Positions 7,042-13,978 of a stretch of 15,948 nt of DNA are shown here, one piece after another. The stretch is from JAPLJC01 sp052326585 (GTDB lineage Bacteria > Desulfobacterota > Desulfobaccia > Desulfobaccales > 0-14-0-80-60-11), in NCBI GenBank assembly GCA_052326585.1, contig JBKQLU010000053.1, forward strand, positions 1 to 15,948. Direction: 5' to 3'. Made by a program: the position numbers and the translations under genes. The stretch's first letter is position 1, and every line of letters starts with the position of its first letter. Below the pieces are notes generated by a model that saw only the letters and a program-made list of their open reading frames with translations, was not told the origin of the DNA and searched no databases.

Positions 7042-8019
7042 ATGCGGAAAGAATACGCCCATATCGGCCTAGTGGCCCTGATTTTGCTGACCTTGCCCCT
7101 ATGGCTGAACCTCACCACCGCCACCGACATCCTGGTGTTCGGCCTCTACGCCATGGCATTCAACGTGGCCCTGGGATTTGCCGGGATACTATCCTTCGGC
7201 CACGCCGCCTTCTTCGGGATTGGCGCCTATGCCGCCGGCCTGGCTCTCTGTTATTTCGGCGCCTCCGTATGGACCGCGCTCTTTTGGGCGGTTTTATGCT
7301 CTGCCCTGGTGGCCCTGCTGATGGGCGCCCTGTGCGCCAAGAAAAGAGGCGTCTATTTTGCCTTGCTCATCGCGGCCTTCGCCCAAATGTTTTACTTTTT
7401 GGCTCTCTCTCCGCTCAAGTCCATCACGGGCGGCGAAGACGGGTTGAAAGGCATCAAGGTCTTGAAGCTCAACTTCCCCGTGCATGCCGACTTGGGCCAT
7501 CCCGCCGCCCTCTTCGGGTTCGTTTTCTGCATACTCATCGTCTGCATCCTGGCTATGCATCGTTTCGTGCACTCTCCCCTTGGTTCTCTCATGAAGGGGT
7601 TGGAGGAGAACGAACCCCGTCTCAGGGCCTGCGGATACAACACTACCGCCGTGAAAATATGGGCCTTCACCATTTCCGGCCTGTTCTCCGGCGTGGCGGG
7701 GGCCCTTTACACAGTGAACCTGAGCTACGTGCCCCTGGACTCGCTCTACTGGTTGAACTCGGGCCTGCCTCTGGTTATGACCCTCTTGGGAGGCATGCAT
7801 GCCTTTTTCGGCCCCCTTTTGGGGGCGGGGATATTCATTTTCTTCCAGGACGATGTCAGTGTCTATACGGCCCGCTGGGAGTTTTTCGTGGGCGCCATGG
7901 TGGTGCTCCTCATACTCGTCTTCCCCGAGGGTATCCTGGGCACCATAAATGAGAAGATCGCCAAGGCTGATGCGGGCGGTCGCCAGGGAATCTGGTATTG
8001 GCTCAAAAAATTATCTTAG
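7042..8019 (+). CDS. livM: Branched-chain amino acid-type ABC permease LivM
   Basis: A 325-residue multi-spanning permease that pairs with LivH. Family signatures are ALGFAGILSFGHAAFFGIGAY near residues 50-70 (quoted in part: GFAGILSFGHAAFFGIG), the ITGGEDGLKGI periplasmic loop, and LLGGMHAFFGPLLGAG in the C-terminal half. The start ATG follows AGGTG. Length is normal for a LivM without extra domains. The last 22 bases overlap the livG gene that begins at a TTG, which implies translational coupling of channel and ATPase. The C-terminal tail beyond the last membrane span is short and basic (GRQGIWYWLKKLS). Confidence 0.93.
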   Translation: MRKEYAHIGLVALILLTLPLWLNLTTATDILVFGLYAMAFNVALGFAGILSFGHAAFFGIGAYAAGLALCYFGASVWTALFWAVLCSALVALLMGALCAKKRGVYFALLIAAFAQMFYFLALSPLKSITGGEDGLKGIKVLKLNFPVHADLGHPAALFGFVFCILIVCILAMHRFVHSPLGSLMKGLEENEPRLRACGYNTTAVKIWAFTISGLFSGVAGALYTVNLSYVPLDSLYWLNSGLPLVMTLLGGMHAFFGPLLGAGIFIFFQDDVSVYTARWEFFVGAMVVLLILVFPEGILGTINEKIAKADAGGRQGIWYWLKKLS

Positions 8020-8744
8020 AGACCAAAAACCTGGTCAAGGATTTTGGCGGTCTCAGGGCGGTGCGGGAGGTCAGCTTCGCCTTGCGCCACGGTGAGATCC
8101 GTTCCATTATCGGGCCTAACGGGGCCGGCAAGACGACCTTTTTCAACCTGCTGTCCGGCCGTCTCCAGCCCTCCGCGGGGTCCATCTTCTACCAGGGGCG
8201 CAACATTGCCGGGTTGCCCCAGCATAAGATCTGCCGGTTGGGAGTGGCCAAGTCGCATCAGATCACCAGTATCTTCCCCGGACTCACCGTCTTAGAGAAT
8301 GTGCGTCTTTCCGCCCAGATGCGGGTGACCCGCAACAATTTCTGGGGCCGTAGCCAGAGCCTCAAGCAGGTGAATGAGCGCGCCCTGGAGATCCTGAACG
8401 AAATGGGGATGTTGGCCAAGAAAGATATCATCGCGGGGAATCTGCCCTATGGAGATCAGCGCTATCTGGATATCGCCATCACCATGGCCACTGAGCCGCA
8501 GATTCTGCTTTTGGACGAGCCCACCGCGGGCATGACCCCCGCCGAGACCCAGGAAATGGTTACGCTGGTGCAAAGACTGGCCAAGACTCTAACCATCGCC
8601 CTCATAGAGCACGACATGGGCGTGGTGATGCATATTTCTCATTATATCACGGTCTTGCACAATGGGGCCATCCTGGCCGAGGGCGCCCCGGAAGAGATCC
8701 ACTGCAATCAAGAGGTTCAACGGGTTTACCTGGGAGGGCATTGA
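7998..8744 (+). CDS. livG: ABC transporter ATPase LivG
   Basis: A 248-residue cytoplasmic ATPase that powers the importer with LivF. Walker A is GPNGAGKT (39-46), the Q-loop is Q88 in SHQITSIFPGLT, the signature is LPYGDQR (149-155, the degenerate form normal in LivG), Walker B is ILLLDEPTAGM (D173/E174) and the switch is H205 in IEHDM. The start is a TTG at 7998 inside livM, chosen because AGGGAA lies 7 bases upstream and the next in-frame start candidates would remove the first beta strand. The stop codon overlaps the livF start. A TTG start within the upstream gene suggests reinitiation and matched stoichiometry with the permease. Confidence 0.93.
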   Translation: MAQKIILETKNLVKDFGGLRAVREVSFALRHGEIRSIIGPNGAGKTTFFNLLSGRLQPSAGSIFYQGRNIAGLPQHKICRLGVAKSHQITSIFPGLTVLENVRLSAQMRVTRNNFWGRSQSLKQVNERALEILNEMGMLAKKDIIAGNLPYGDQRYLDIAITMATEPQILLLDEPTAGMTPAETQEMVTLVQRLAKTLTIALIEHDMGVVMHISHYITVLHNGAILAEGAPEEIHCNQEVQRVYLGGH

Positions 8745-9469
8745 TGCTCCTGAGCCTCAGCGACGTGCATACCTACTATGGCCACAGCCACGTCCTGCAG
8801 GGCATCGACCTGGACGTGGGGCCGGGTGAGCTGGTTATCTTAATCGGCCGCAATGGCGTCGGCAAGACCACCACCCTCAAGACCATCATGGGCATCCAGC
8901 CCCCCCGCTCCGGGAGCATTCTGCTGGACCGCGAGAACATCTCCGGCCTCAAGCCCCACGAGATCGCCCAGCGCAGCATCGCATACGTACCGCAGGAGCG
9001 CCGGATAATACCCAACCTCACCGTGGGGGAGAATCTCAAGCTGGCTATGCTGGTGCGCGGTAAGCTGACCCCCGGGGAGGTCGAGGAGTCCCTGGCGGAG
9101 GTCTTTCAGAACTTTCCCCGCCTTGAGGGGCGTCTGCACCACCGGGGCGACGCCATGAGCGGTGGGGAACAGCAAATATTGGCCCTGGCGCGGGCCATGG
9201 TGGCCAAGCCCAAGATTATCCTGATCGACGAGCCCTCCGAGGGGCTCATGCCTATCATGGTCGATGGGATCTCCTTGATCATCAAGCGCCTTCTGGCCAG
9301 CGGTGTGACCATACTCCTGGTCGAGCAGAATTACGACATGGCCTTCGCCCTTTCGGAAAGCTCGCGCATCTATATCATGGAAAAGGGCCGGATATGTCAC
9401 CAGTGCGGTATCCAGGCTCTTTTAGCCGACCGTGCCCCCCTTCTCAAATTTTGCGGCGTGCAGGTCTGA
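8744..9469 (+). CDS. livF: ABC transporter ATPase LivF
   Basis: A 241-residue second ATPase of the importer. Walker A GRNGVGKT (35-42), Q-loop Q84 in YVPQERRI, signature MSGGEQQ (138-144), Walker B IILIDEPSEGL, and Q195 in LVEQN replacing the H-loop histidine, as is normal for LivF. The ATG at 8744 overlaps the livG stop by one base (TGATG) and follows GGGAGGG; a TTG one codon earlier is possible but less well spaced. The usual C-terminal YLG-type ending is replaced by KFCGVQV, a small difference from family norm. UPF0261 follows after 29 bp. Confidence 0.93.
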   Translation: MLLSLSDVHTYYGHSHVLQGIDLDVGPGELVILIGRNGVGKTTTLKTIMGIQPPRSGSILLDRENISGLKPHEIAQRSIAYVPQERRIIPNLTVGENLKLAMLVRGKLTPGEVEESLAEVFQNFPRLEGRLHHRGDAMSGGEQQILALARAMVAKPKIILIDEPSEGLMPIMVDGISLIIKRLLASGVTILLVEQNYDMAFALSESSRIYIMEKGRICHQCGIQALLADRAPLLKFCGVQV

Positions 9470-9498
9470 CGGGGAGCGCCCTCCGGCTGGATAACTTT

Positions 9499-10776
9499 AT
9501 GCCTAAGACAGTCCTCATAATCGCAACCCTGGACACCAAGGCGGAGGAGGCCCTGTTCATCAAGGATAGGTTGGCATCCCAGGGCCTGGAGATATTGATC
9601 ATGGACGGCGGCAGCCTGGGCCAACCGCCTGCCGTGGCCGACATTAACCGCACCGAAGTCGCCGCCCGGGCCGGGTACGACCTGGCCGCACTGTTGCACA
9701 CGGCAGACAAAGGCCGCATCATTGCCGGCATGACCGCGGGGCTCACCGCCTGGGTGCGCGCGCTTTACCAGGAAGGGCGCATCCATGGCGTCCTGGCCTT
9801 AGGCGGCGGCCAAGGCACGGCCATGGGTACCGCCGCCATGCAGGTGCTCCCCCTGGGTTTTCCCAAGGTGATGGTCACCACCCTGGCGGCCGGCAATTTG
9901 CGCCCTTTCCTGGAAACCAAGGATATCGCGGTATTTCCCTCCGTGGCGGACATGCTGGGTATGAACCGTATCCTGGCTCTGACGCTGGGGAACGCCGCCA
10001 ACGCCCTGGCCGCCATGGTGCTGCCGCGGCCCGTCAGCCAGCCGCGCCCCCGCTACGCCGTAGGCGCCACCGCCTTCGGGGTGACCACTCCGGGACTCAT
10101 GAAGCTGCGGGATTTGCTGCAGGGCCCCGACCTGGAGATGGTCTTCTTCCATGCCACCGGCATCGGCGGGGCCGCCCTGGAGTCCCTGGCGGAAGATGGT
10201 TGGTTCGACCTGCTCCTGGCCTGGACTACCCACGAGGTGGTGGACCTGCTGGCCGGGGGTATCTTCGCGGCCCGACCAGATTACCTGGACCTGCTGGCCC
10301 GCCGGGAGATCCCCTGTTTGGTGAGTGTGGGGGCCATTGACTACATCTGCCAGGGACCCCTGGCCGAATTGGATAAATCCTGGCAGGACCGCAATATCAT
10401 CGTGCACAACCGCAACATTACCCTGGTGCGGGCCAGGCCGGCCGAGATGGTCCGGGCAGCCGCGTTTTTGGCCGAAAAGCTCAACCGCGCCCGGGGTCCG
10501 GTCAAGGTTATGATCCCCCTGGAAGGTTTCTCCGAGCCCAACGCCCGGGGCAAGCAGTTCTATGACCCGGAGGCCGACCTGGAGTTCACCGGGGCTCTCA
10601 AGGCCGCTCTGCGCCGGGATATCGAGGTGATCGAACTGCCTCATCACATCAACGACGAGGCCTTCGTAGAGCGGGCGGCCCGGGAGATCTCCACCCTTCT
10701 TCCCGGTTTGGCGCCTGGTGGAGCAACCGCGCCGCCTGGCTCCAAACGCACCCCCAAGGAGAACGCGACAAGATGA
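9499..10776 (+). CDS. UPF0261 / Tm-1-like ATP-binding domain protein
   Basis: A 425-residue protein of UPF0261 (PF06792), related to the ATP-binding part of tomato Tm-1. The molecular function of bacterial members was not established as far as I know. Conserved stretches include the opening VLIIATLDTKAEE, the glycine-rich LGGGQGTAMGT (101-111), FHATGIGG (217-224), VHNRNITLVR (302-311), IPLEGFS (339-345) and HHINDEAFVE near the end. Two alpha/beta domains are expected, with the glycine-rich loop in the first. In many genomes a TIM-barrel partner is adjacent or fused; none is seen here. The 20-odd-residue tail after residue 403 is Pro/Gly-rich and probably disordered. The ATG at 9499 has only a weak ribosome binding site; the earlier in-frame ATG lies within livF. 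The end overlaps the next gene by ATGA. Confidence 0.9.
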   Translation: MPKTVLIIATLDTKAEEALFIKDRLASQGLEILIMDGGSLGQPPAVADINRTEVAARAGYDLAALLHTADKGRIIAGMTAGLTAWVRALYQEGRIHGVLALGGGQGTAMGTAAMQVLPLGFPKVMVTTLAAGNLRPFLETKDIAVFPSVADMLGMNRILALTLGNAANALAAMVLPRPVSQPRPRYAVGATAFGVTTPGLMKLRDLLQGPDLEMVFFHATGIGGAALESLAEDGWFDLLLAWTTHEVVDLLAGGIFAARPDYLDLLARREIPCLVSVGAIDYICQGPLAELDKSWQDRNIIVHNRNITLVRARPAEMVRAAAFLAEKLNRARGPVKVMIPLEGFSEPNARGKQFYDPEADLEFTGALKAALRRDIEVIELPHHINDEAFVERAAREISTLLPGLAPGGATAPPGSKRTPKENATR

Positions 10777-11525
10777 CGGTGCAGATATATCCGCTCAACA
10801 CCGGCTTCATCAGCCTGGACCGGGGCGCCTACATTACCGGCGGCCAGGGCTACGGCCAGGAGGTGCAGGTACCCACTAACGCCTTTTTGGTAGTGGATGG
10901 CGGCTCCAAGATTCTGGTGGACACCGGCATGGCAGACACTGAGCGAGCCCACTGGCACCACCCGGGCTCCTACCAGCCGGAGGGATTCCGTATCGACCAG
11001 CGCCTGGCCGCTCTGGGAGTTTTGCCCCGGGAGATCGAGGCGGTGATCTTCACCCATTTGCATTGGGATCACTGCTTTAACCTGAAACTTTTCCCACAAG
11101 CCCGTCTTTTCGTACACCAGAAGGAGTTGGTCTTCGCCCGCGATCCCCATATCCTGTACCTGAAGTCCTACGAATCGCCCAAGCTGGGGGTGGAGCCGCC
11201 TTTCGGCGGCGTGGACTTCCAGGCCGTGAACGGCGAGCACCGTTACAACGCCAACATCGTGATGTTTCCCACCCCCGGCCACTCGCCGGGTCACCAGTCC
11301 GTGGCGGTAACCACCGCAGCCGGCGTTTACGTTATCGCGGGCGACGCCATGTTTACCGACGAGAACCTGCTGCCGGACGAGAAACGGGGTCTTCCCTTTA
11401 CCCCCATGGGACGCTACGTCAATGTCTTTGAGATGTACGCCAGCATGGAGGAGATCGTCCAGCGGGGGGATGTTGTGCTCACCGCCCACGGCCACGGGCC
11501 CCTGAGCCAGACCTGCTGGCCGTGA
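10773..11525 (+). CDS. Metallo-beta-lactamase-fold hydrolase, AiiA/lactonase-like
   Basis: A 250-residue MBL-fold protein. The dinuclear metal site is complete: HLHWDH (95-100), H170 in TPGHSPGH, D191 in AGDAMF and H239 in TAHGHG. The organisation and length resemble N-acyl-homoserine lactonases of the AiiA group, so lactone hydrolysis is the best general guess. Quorum-sensing control is unlikely in a catabolic operon, and a sugar-acid lactone is more plausible. No signal peptide, so cytoplasmic. The start is the ATGA overlap with UPF0261, with AAGGAG 11 bases upstream. The aldolase gene starts 11 bp after its stop. Confidence 0.9.
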   Translation: MTVQIYPLNTGFISLDRGAYITGGQGYGQEVQVPTNAFLVVDGGSKILVDTGMADTERAHWHHPGSYQPEGFRIDQRLAALGVLPREIEAVIFTHLHWDHCFNLKLFPQARLFVHQKELVFARDPHILYLKSYESPKLGVEPPFGGVDFQAVNGEHRYNANIVMFPTPGHSPGHQSVAVTTAAGVYVIAGDAMFTDENLLPDEKRGLPFTPMGRYVNVFEMYASMEEIVQRGDVVLTAHGHGPLSQTCWP

Positions 11526-11536
11526 GGAACAGGACC

Positions 11537-12151
11537 ATGGGAACCGATCAGTCCGCCGGGTTGCGCCTGCTGTTCGTGGAGATCTGCCAGCGCGCCTTCC
11601 GTCTGGGTATGCAGGTCGCGAGCGGTGGTAACCTGAGTGTGCGCCTGGGCGCCGACCGTTACCTGGTCAAACCCAGCGGCAAATCCCTGCTCGAGCTGGG
11701 GCCTGAGGATCTCCTGGTGAGCGACGGGGCCGGCCGGGTGCTGGAAGGTCAGGGCCAGCCCACCCGCGAGGTGGCCTCCCACCTGGCGGTGTACCAAGCC
11801 CGGCCCGCGGCGGGCGCGGTGGTGCACTACCACACTCCATACGCCACCGCCTTTGCGGTGCAAGGCCGGCCGCTCCCCTTGCCTACAGTGCATGCCCGGA
11901 GAATTCTGATAGAAGTGCCATTGGTGCAGCCGCCGGGAGAGGGCAGCCCGGAGTTGGCCCAGGCCCTGAGCCAAACATTCGCCCGCCCTGAAGTCAGGGC
12001 GGTTCTCCTGGCTGCGCACGGCGTCCTGGCTGCCGGAGACGATCTTCGTCAGGCCCAGAACCTGGCCGAACTGGTGGAGGAGTCGGCTCGCATCGTCCTG
12101 TTGGCCTCTCTGCTGGACCATCTGTCCACCGGTAAAGACTCAGTCTGCTGA
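11537..12151 (+). CDS. Class II aldolase/adducin family protein
   Basis: A 204-residue class II aldolase (PF00596), related to L-fuculose-1-phosphate aldolase, L-ribulose-5-phosphate 4-epimerase and decarboxylating sugar-acid enzymes such as OtnC. Zinc ligands H97 and H99 (VVHYHTPYAT) and H161 (AAHGVLAAG) and the catalytic acid E78 (PTREVASHL) line up with FucA E73/H92/H94/H155. The substrate loops are SGGNLSVR (29-36) and KPSGKSL (45-51). These loops normally grip a phosphate, yet no kinase is encoded in the operon, so the substrate may be non-phosphorylated or phosphorylated elsewhere. The ATG at 11537 is preferred, with AGGA 8 bases upstream; a GTG at 11522 overlapping the previous stop is an alternative. 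It likely performs the carbon-carbon cleavage or decarboxylation that completes the pathway. Confidence 0.9.
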   Translation: MGTDQSAGLRLLFVEICQRAFRLGMQVASGGNLSVRLGADRYLVKPSGKSLLELGPEDLLVSDGAGRVLEGQGQPTREVASHLAVYQARPAAGAVVHYHTPYATAFAVQGRPLPLPTVHARRILIEVPLVQPPGEGSPELAQALSQTFARPEVRAVLLAAHGVLAAGDDLRQAQNLAELVEESARIVLLASLLDHLSTGKDSVC

Positions 12152-12180
12152 CCCCACAAATCGAGCCAAGGAGGATACGT

Positions 12181-12615
12181 ATGGCCAAGATCAGTTTGGC
12201 GCAGGCAGCCGTCATTGCCGACGCGGCGCTGCAAAAGGGACGGGAGACCGGCTGCGATCCGCTTACGGTGGTGGTGCTGGATGACGGCGGCCAGTACAAG
12301 GTGGCCAAGCGCGAGGATGGCGCCGGACTCATGCGGGTGGAGATAGCCTTGGGCAAGGCCTGGGGAGCGCTGGGCATGGGTTTCGCCAGCCGCGAGCTCT
12401 CCCGCCGGGCCGAGAAGATGCCGGTCTTTTTTGGCTCACTGGCGGCCATGTCCCAGGGCCGGATGGTGCCCCTGCCTGGCGGCGTGCTGATTCGCGACGC
12501 CCAGGGCGATCTGCTGGGAGCGGTTGGGATTAGCGGCGACACCTCCGACCGGGACGAGGAGTGTGCGGTGCACGGGGTTGGAGCTGCCGGGTTGACCGCC
12601 GACATCGGCGATTGA
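12181..12615 (+). CDS. GlcG/HbpS-like (DUF336/PduO C-terminal-type) protein
   Basis: A 144-residue protein of the GlcG/HbpS family (PF03928), seen as GlcG in glycolate operons, as heme-binding HbpS, and as the C-terminal half of some PduO proteins. Features are the opening ISLAQAAVIADAAL, VVVLDDGGQYKVAKRED, and the C-terminal GGVLIRDAQGDLLGAVGISGD (quoted here in part: GAVGISGD). The biochemical role in catabolic operons is unsettled; binding or isomerising a small ligand and stress protection have both been proposed. It lacks a signal peptide. AAGGAGGATACGT precedes the ATG, among the best ribosome binding sites in the operon. It lies between the aldolase and the final dehydrogenase, 29 and 67 bp away. 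Confidence 0.87.
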   Translation: MAKISLAQAAVIADAALQKGRETGCDPLTVVVLDDGGQYKVAKREDGAGLMRVEIALGKAWGALGMGFASRELSRRAEKMPVFFGSLAAMSQGRMVPLPGGVLIRDAQGDLLGAVGISGDTSDRDEECAVHGVGAAGLTADIGD

Positions 12616-12647
12616 GGCAATGGCGCCTACCCATCAATTAAATCTTG

Positions 12648-12667
12648 CGGCCGGCTGAGGCTGGCCG
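12648..12667 (+). other. Hairpin before the terminal dehydrogenase gene
   Basis: CGGCCGGC-TGAG-GCTGGCCG: an 8-bp RNA stem (one G-U pair) capped by a tetraloop, immediately upstream of the AAGGGAA ribosome binding site. It is the strongest intergenic hairpin in the operon. No T-run follows, so a processing, pausing or stability element fits better than a terminator. Confidence 0.4.
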
Positions 12668-12682
12668 GGAAGGGAATTTCCT

Positions 12683-13564
12683 ATGAGTGAGAAGGTGGGA
12701 ATGCTGGGCTTGGGCATCATGGGCTCTGCCATGTCCAGAAATCTTTTGGCAGCCGGTTTCGAGGTGCTGGGCTACGATGTATTAGAGGAAAAGGTAAAGG
12801 CTTTGGAAGAGATGGGGGGCCATGGAGCCGGGTCTGTCAAGGAGGTGGCCCAGGCTTGCCCCACGGTGATCTCGGTGCTGCCCACGGTGGCGGCGGTAGA
12901 GAAGGTGGGGCGGGAATTAGCGGCCGGGACTTACCCTGAACTGGTCCTGATAGAGGCCAGCACCATGCCGCTGGAGACCAAGCTGGCCGTGCGCGACGCC
13001 CTGGCCAAGGGGAGAGCCAAGACCCTGGACTGCCCTTTGAGCGGCACCGGGGCCCAGGCCATCAATAAGGACTTGTCCGTCTACGCCAGCGGCGACCCGA
13101 AGGCCTACGAGCGGTGCGTCCCGGTTTTCGAAGGCTTCGCCCGCTCCCATTATTACATTGGCGAGTACGGCACGGGCTCCAAGATGAAGTTCGTGGCCAA
13201 CCTGTTGGTGGCCATTCACAACGTCTCGGCTGCGGAGGCCTTTGTCTTGGGCATGAAGGCCGGGTTGGCCCCGGAGATGATCTTGAAGGTCATCAGCGAC
13301 GGTGCCGGAACCTCCCGAATGTTCGAAGTGCGAGGCCCGCTTATGGTCGCGGGCCGGTATCAGCCTGCCACCATGAAGGTGGACGTGTTCCAGAAGGACA
13401 TGAAAATCATCACCAGCTTCGCAACCGAGCTCAATTGCCCCCTCCCTCTCTTGAGCGCCGCCGCCCAGGTATACACTACTGCCCTGGCCAACGGCCAGGC
13501 CAAACAGGATACCGCCTCAGTCTGTGAGGTCCTGGAAGAAATGGCCGGGTATAAAAGGGAGTAA
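12683..13564 (+). CDS. 3-hydroxyisobutyrate dehydrogenase-type NAD(P)-dependent oxidoreductase
   Basis: A 293-residue beta-hydroxyacid dehydrogenase. The N-terminal Rossmann domain opens with GLGIMGSAMS (9-18), and D32 at the end of the second strand predicts NAD. The catalytic Lys is K169, with N173, in the GxGxxxKxxxN motif (GTGSKMKFVAN). The substrate-binding segment normally reading S-G-G is DCPLSGTGAQA (116-126), which marks a distinct subfamily. The helical C-terminal domain ends with CEVLEEMAGY. Related enzymes oxidise hydroxyisobutyrate, tartronate semialdehyde, threonate and glycerate-type acids. It is the last gene of the operon; a 414-bp gap follows. Together with the class II aldolase it recalls the LtnD/OtnC pair of threonate catabolism, but the kinase OtnK is missing. 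The ATG follows AAGGGAA. Confidence 0.92.
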   Translation: MSEKVGMLGLGIMGSAMSRNLLAAGFEVLGYDVLEEKVKALEEMGGHGAGSVKEVAQACPTVISVLPTVAAVEKVGRELAAGTYPELVLIEASTMPLETKLAVRDALAKGRAKTLDCPLSGTGAQAINKDLSVYASGDPKAYERCVPVFEGFARSHYYIGEYGTGSKMKFVANLLVAIHNVSAAEAFVLGMKAGLAPEMILKVISDGAGTSRMFEVRGPLMVAGRYQPATMKVDVFQKDMKIITSFATELNCPLPLLSAAAQVYTTALANGQAKQDTASVCEVLEEMAGYKRE

Positions 13565-13570
13565 TAAGAT

Positions 13571-13586
13571 CGGGCTACACAGCCCG
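13571..13586 (+). terminator. Hairpin at operon end
   Basis: CGGGCT-ACAC-AGCCCG, a perfect 6-bp stem with a 4-nt loop, seven bases after the last operon gene's stop. The position suits a 3' end, but there is no T-run, so it may stabilise the 3' end or assist factor-dependent termination. Confidence 0.4.
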
Positions 13587-13795
13587 GGCCGTGTTACGGT
13601 TGGAAAATTCGATTCTTAGCGCGACTAGTCCCTAAATGACCGGTAAGCAAAAACGCTTGGCCCCGGCCAGAGAAATAATGATTGGATGGGCTTTTCCTTT
13701 CTCCTGGTTGATCAATATTTTTGAAAATTAGCGTTACTTATTCATCCCGCAAGGTAAATTTGCTATAAAAAAATAAACCTTCTCGGGTTAACCTC

Positions 13796-13812
13796 TGGGG
13801 CTGAGATCCCCA
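13796..13812 (+). terminator. Weak terminator-like hairpin
   Basis: TGGGG-CTGAGAT-CCCCA, 5-bp stem, followed by AAATTATTTCTTT, which is T-rich but interrupted. It could end read-through from the operon just before the promoter candidate of the next gene. Confidence 0.3.
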
Positions 13813-13823
13813 AAATTATTTCT

Positions 13824-13853
13824 TTGACTGCGGTGGCCTGGTTGCCGCATAAC
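13824..13853 (+). promoter_or_regulatory. Possible promoter of second dehydrogenase gene
   Basis: TTGACT (13824-13829) and CATAAC (13848-13853) are spaced by 18 bp. The spacer carries GCGG...CCGC, an imperfect palindrome containing TGGTTGC, a heptamer also found in the operator-like palindrome at 1811-1827. A leader of about 120 nt would precede the gene. Confidence 0.35.
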
Positions 13854-13978
13854 CTCGGATAGCTTATCGGATAGACTACTATTAATGCGCTCTCCAAGAA
13901 GATTTGGAAGGGCCTCCATCCTGGACTGTGTCAAACCGGAAGGGCTAGACATTACGAAATGTGAGATGAGGTGAAATT

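Larger units (their letters stand above)
13565..13978. other. AT-richer spacer between the two dehydrogenase genes
   Basis: The 414-bp gap shows no convincing gene. It contains the hairpin at 13571-13586, a second hairpin TGGGG/CCCCA at 13796-13812 followed by AT-rich AAATTATTTCTTT, and a possible promoter at 13824-13853. Base composition is clearly lower in GC than the genes on either side. Confidence 0.45.

Noticed and set aside
10773..11525. Quorum-quenching AHL lactonase
   Set aside because: The active site fits, but translational coupling inside a catabolic operon points to a pathway lactone or ester instead.
13796..13812. GGCTGAGA within a hairpin, like the TPP riboswitch core
   Set aside because: The second conserved half (CTGATCTGG-type segment) is absent and the neighbouring gene is not a thiamin gene.
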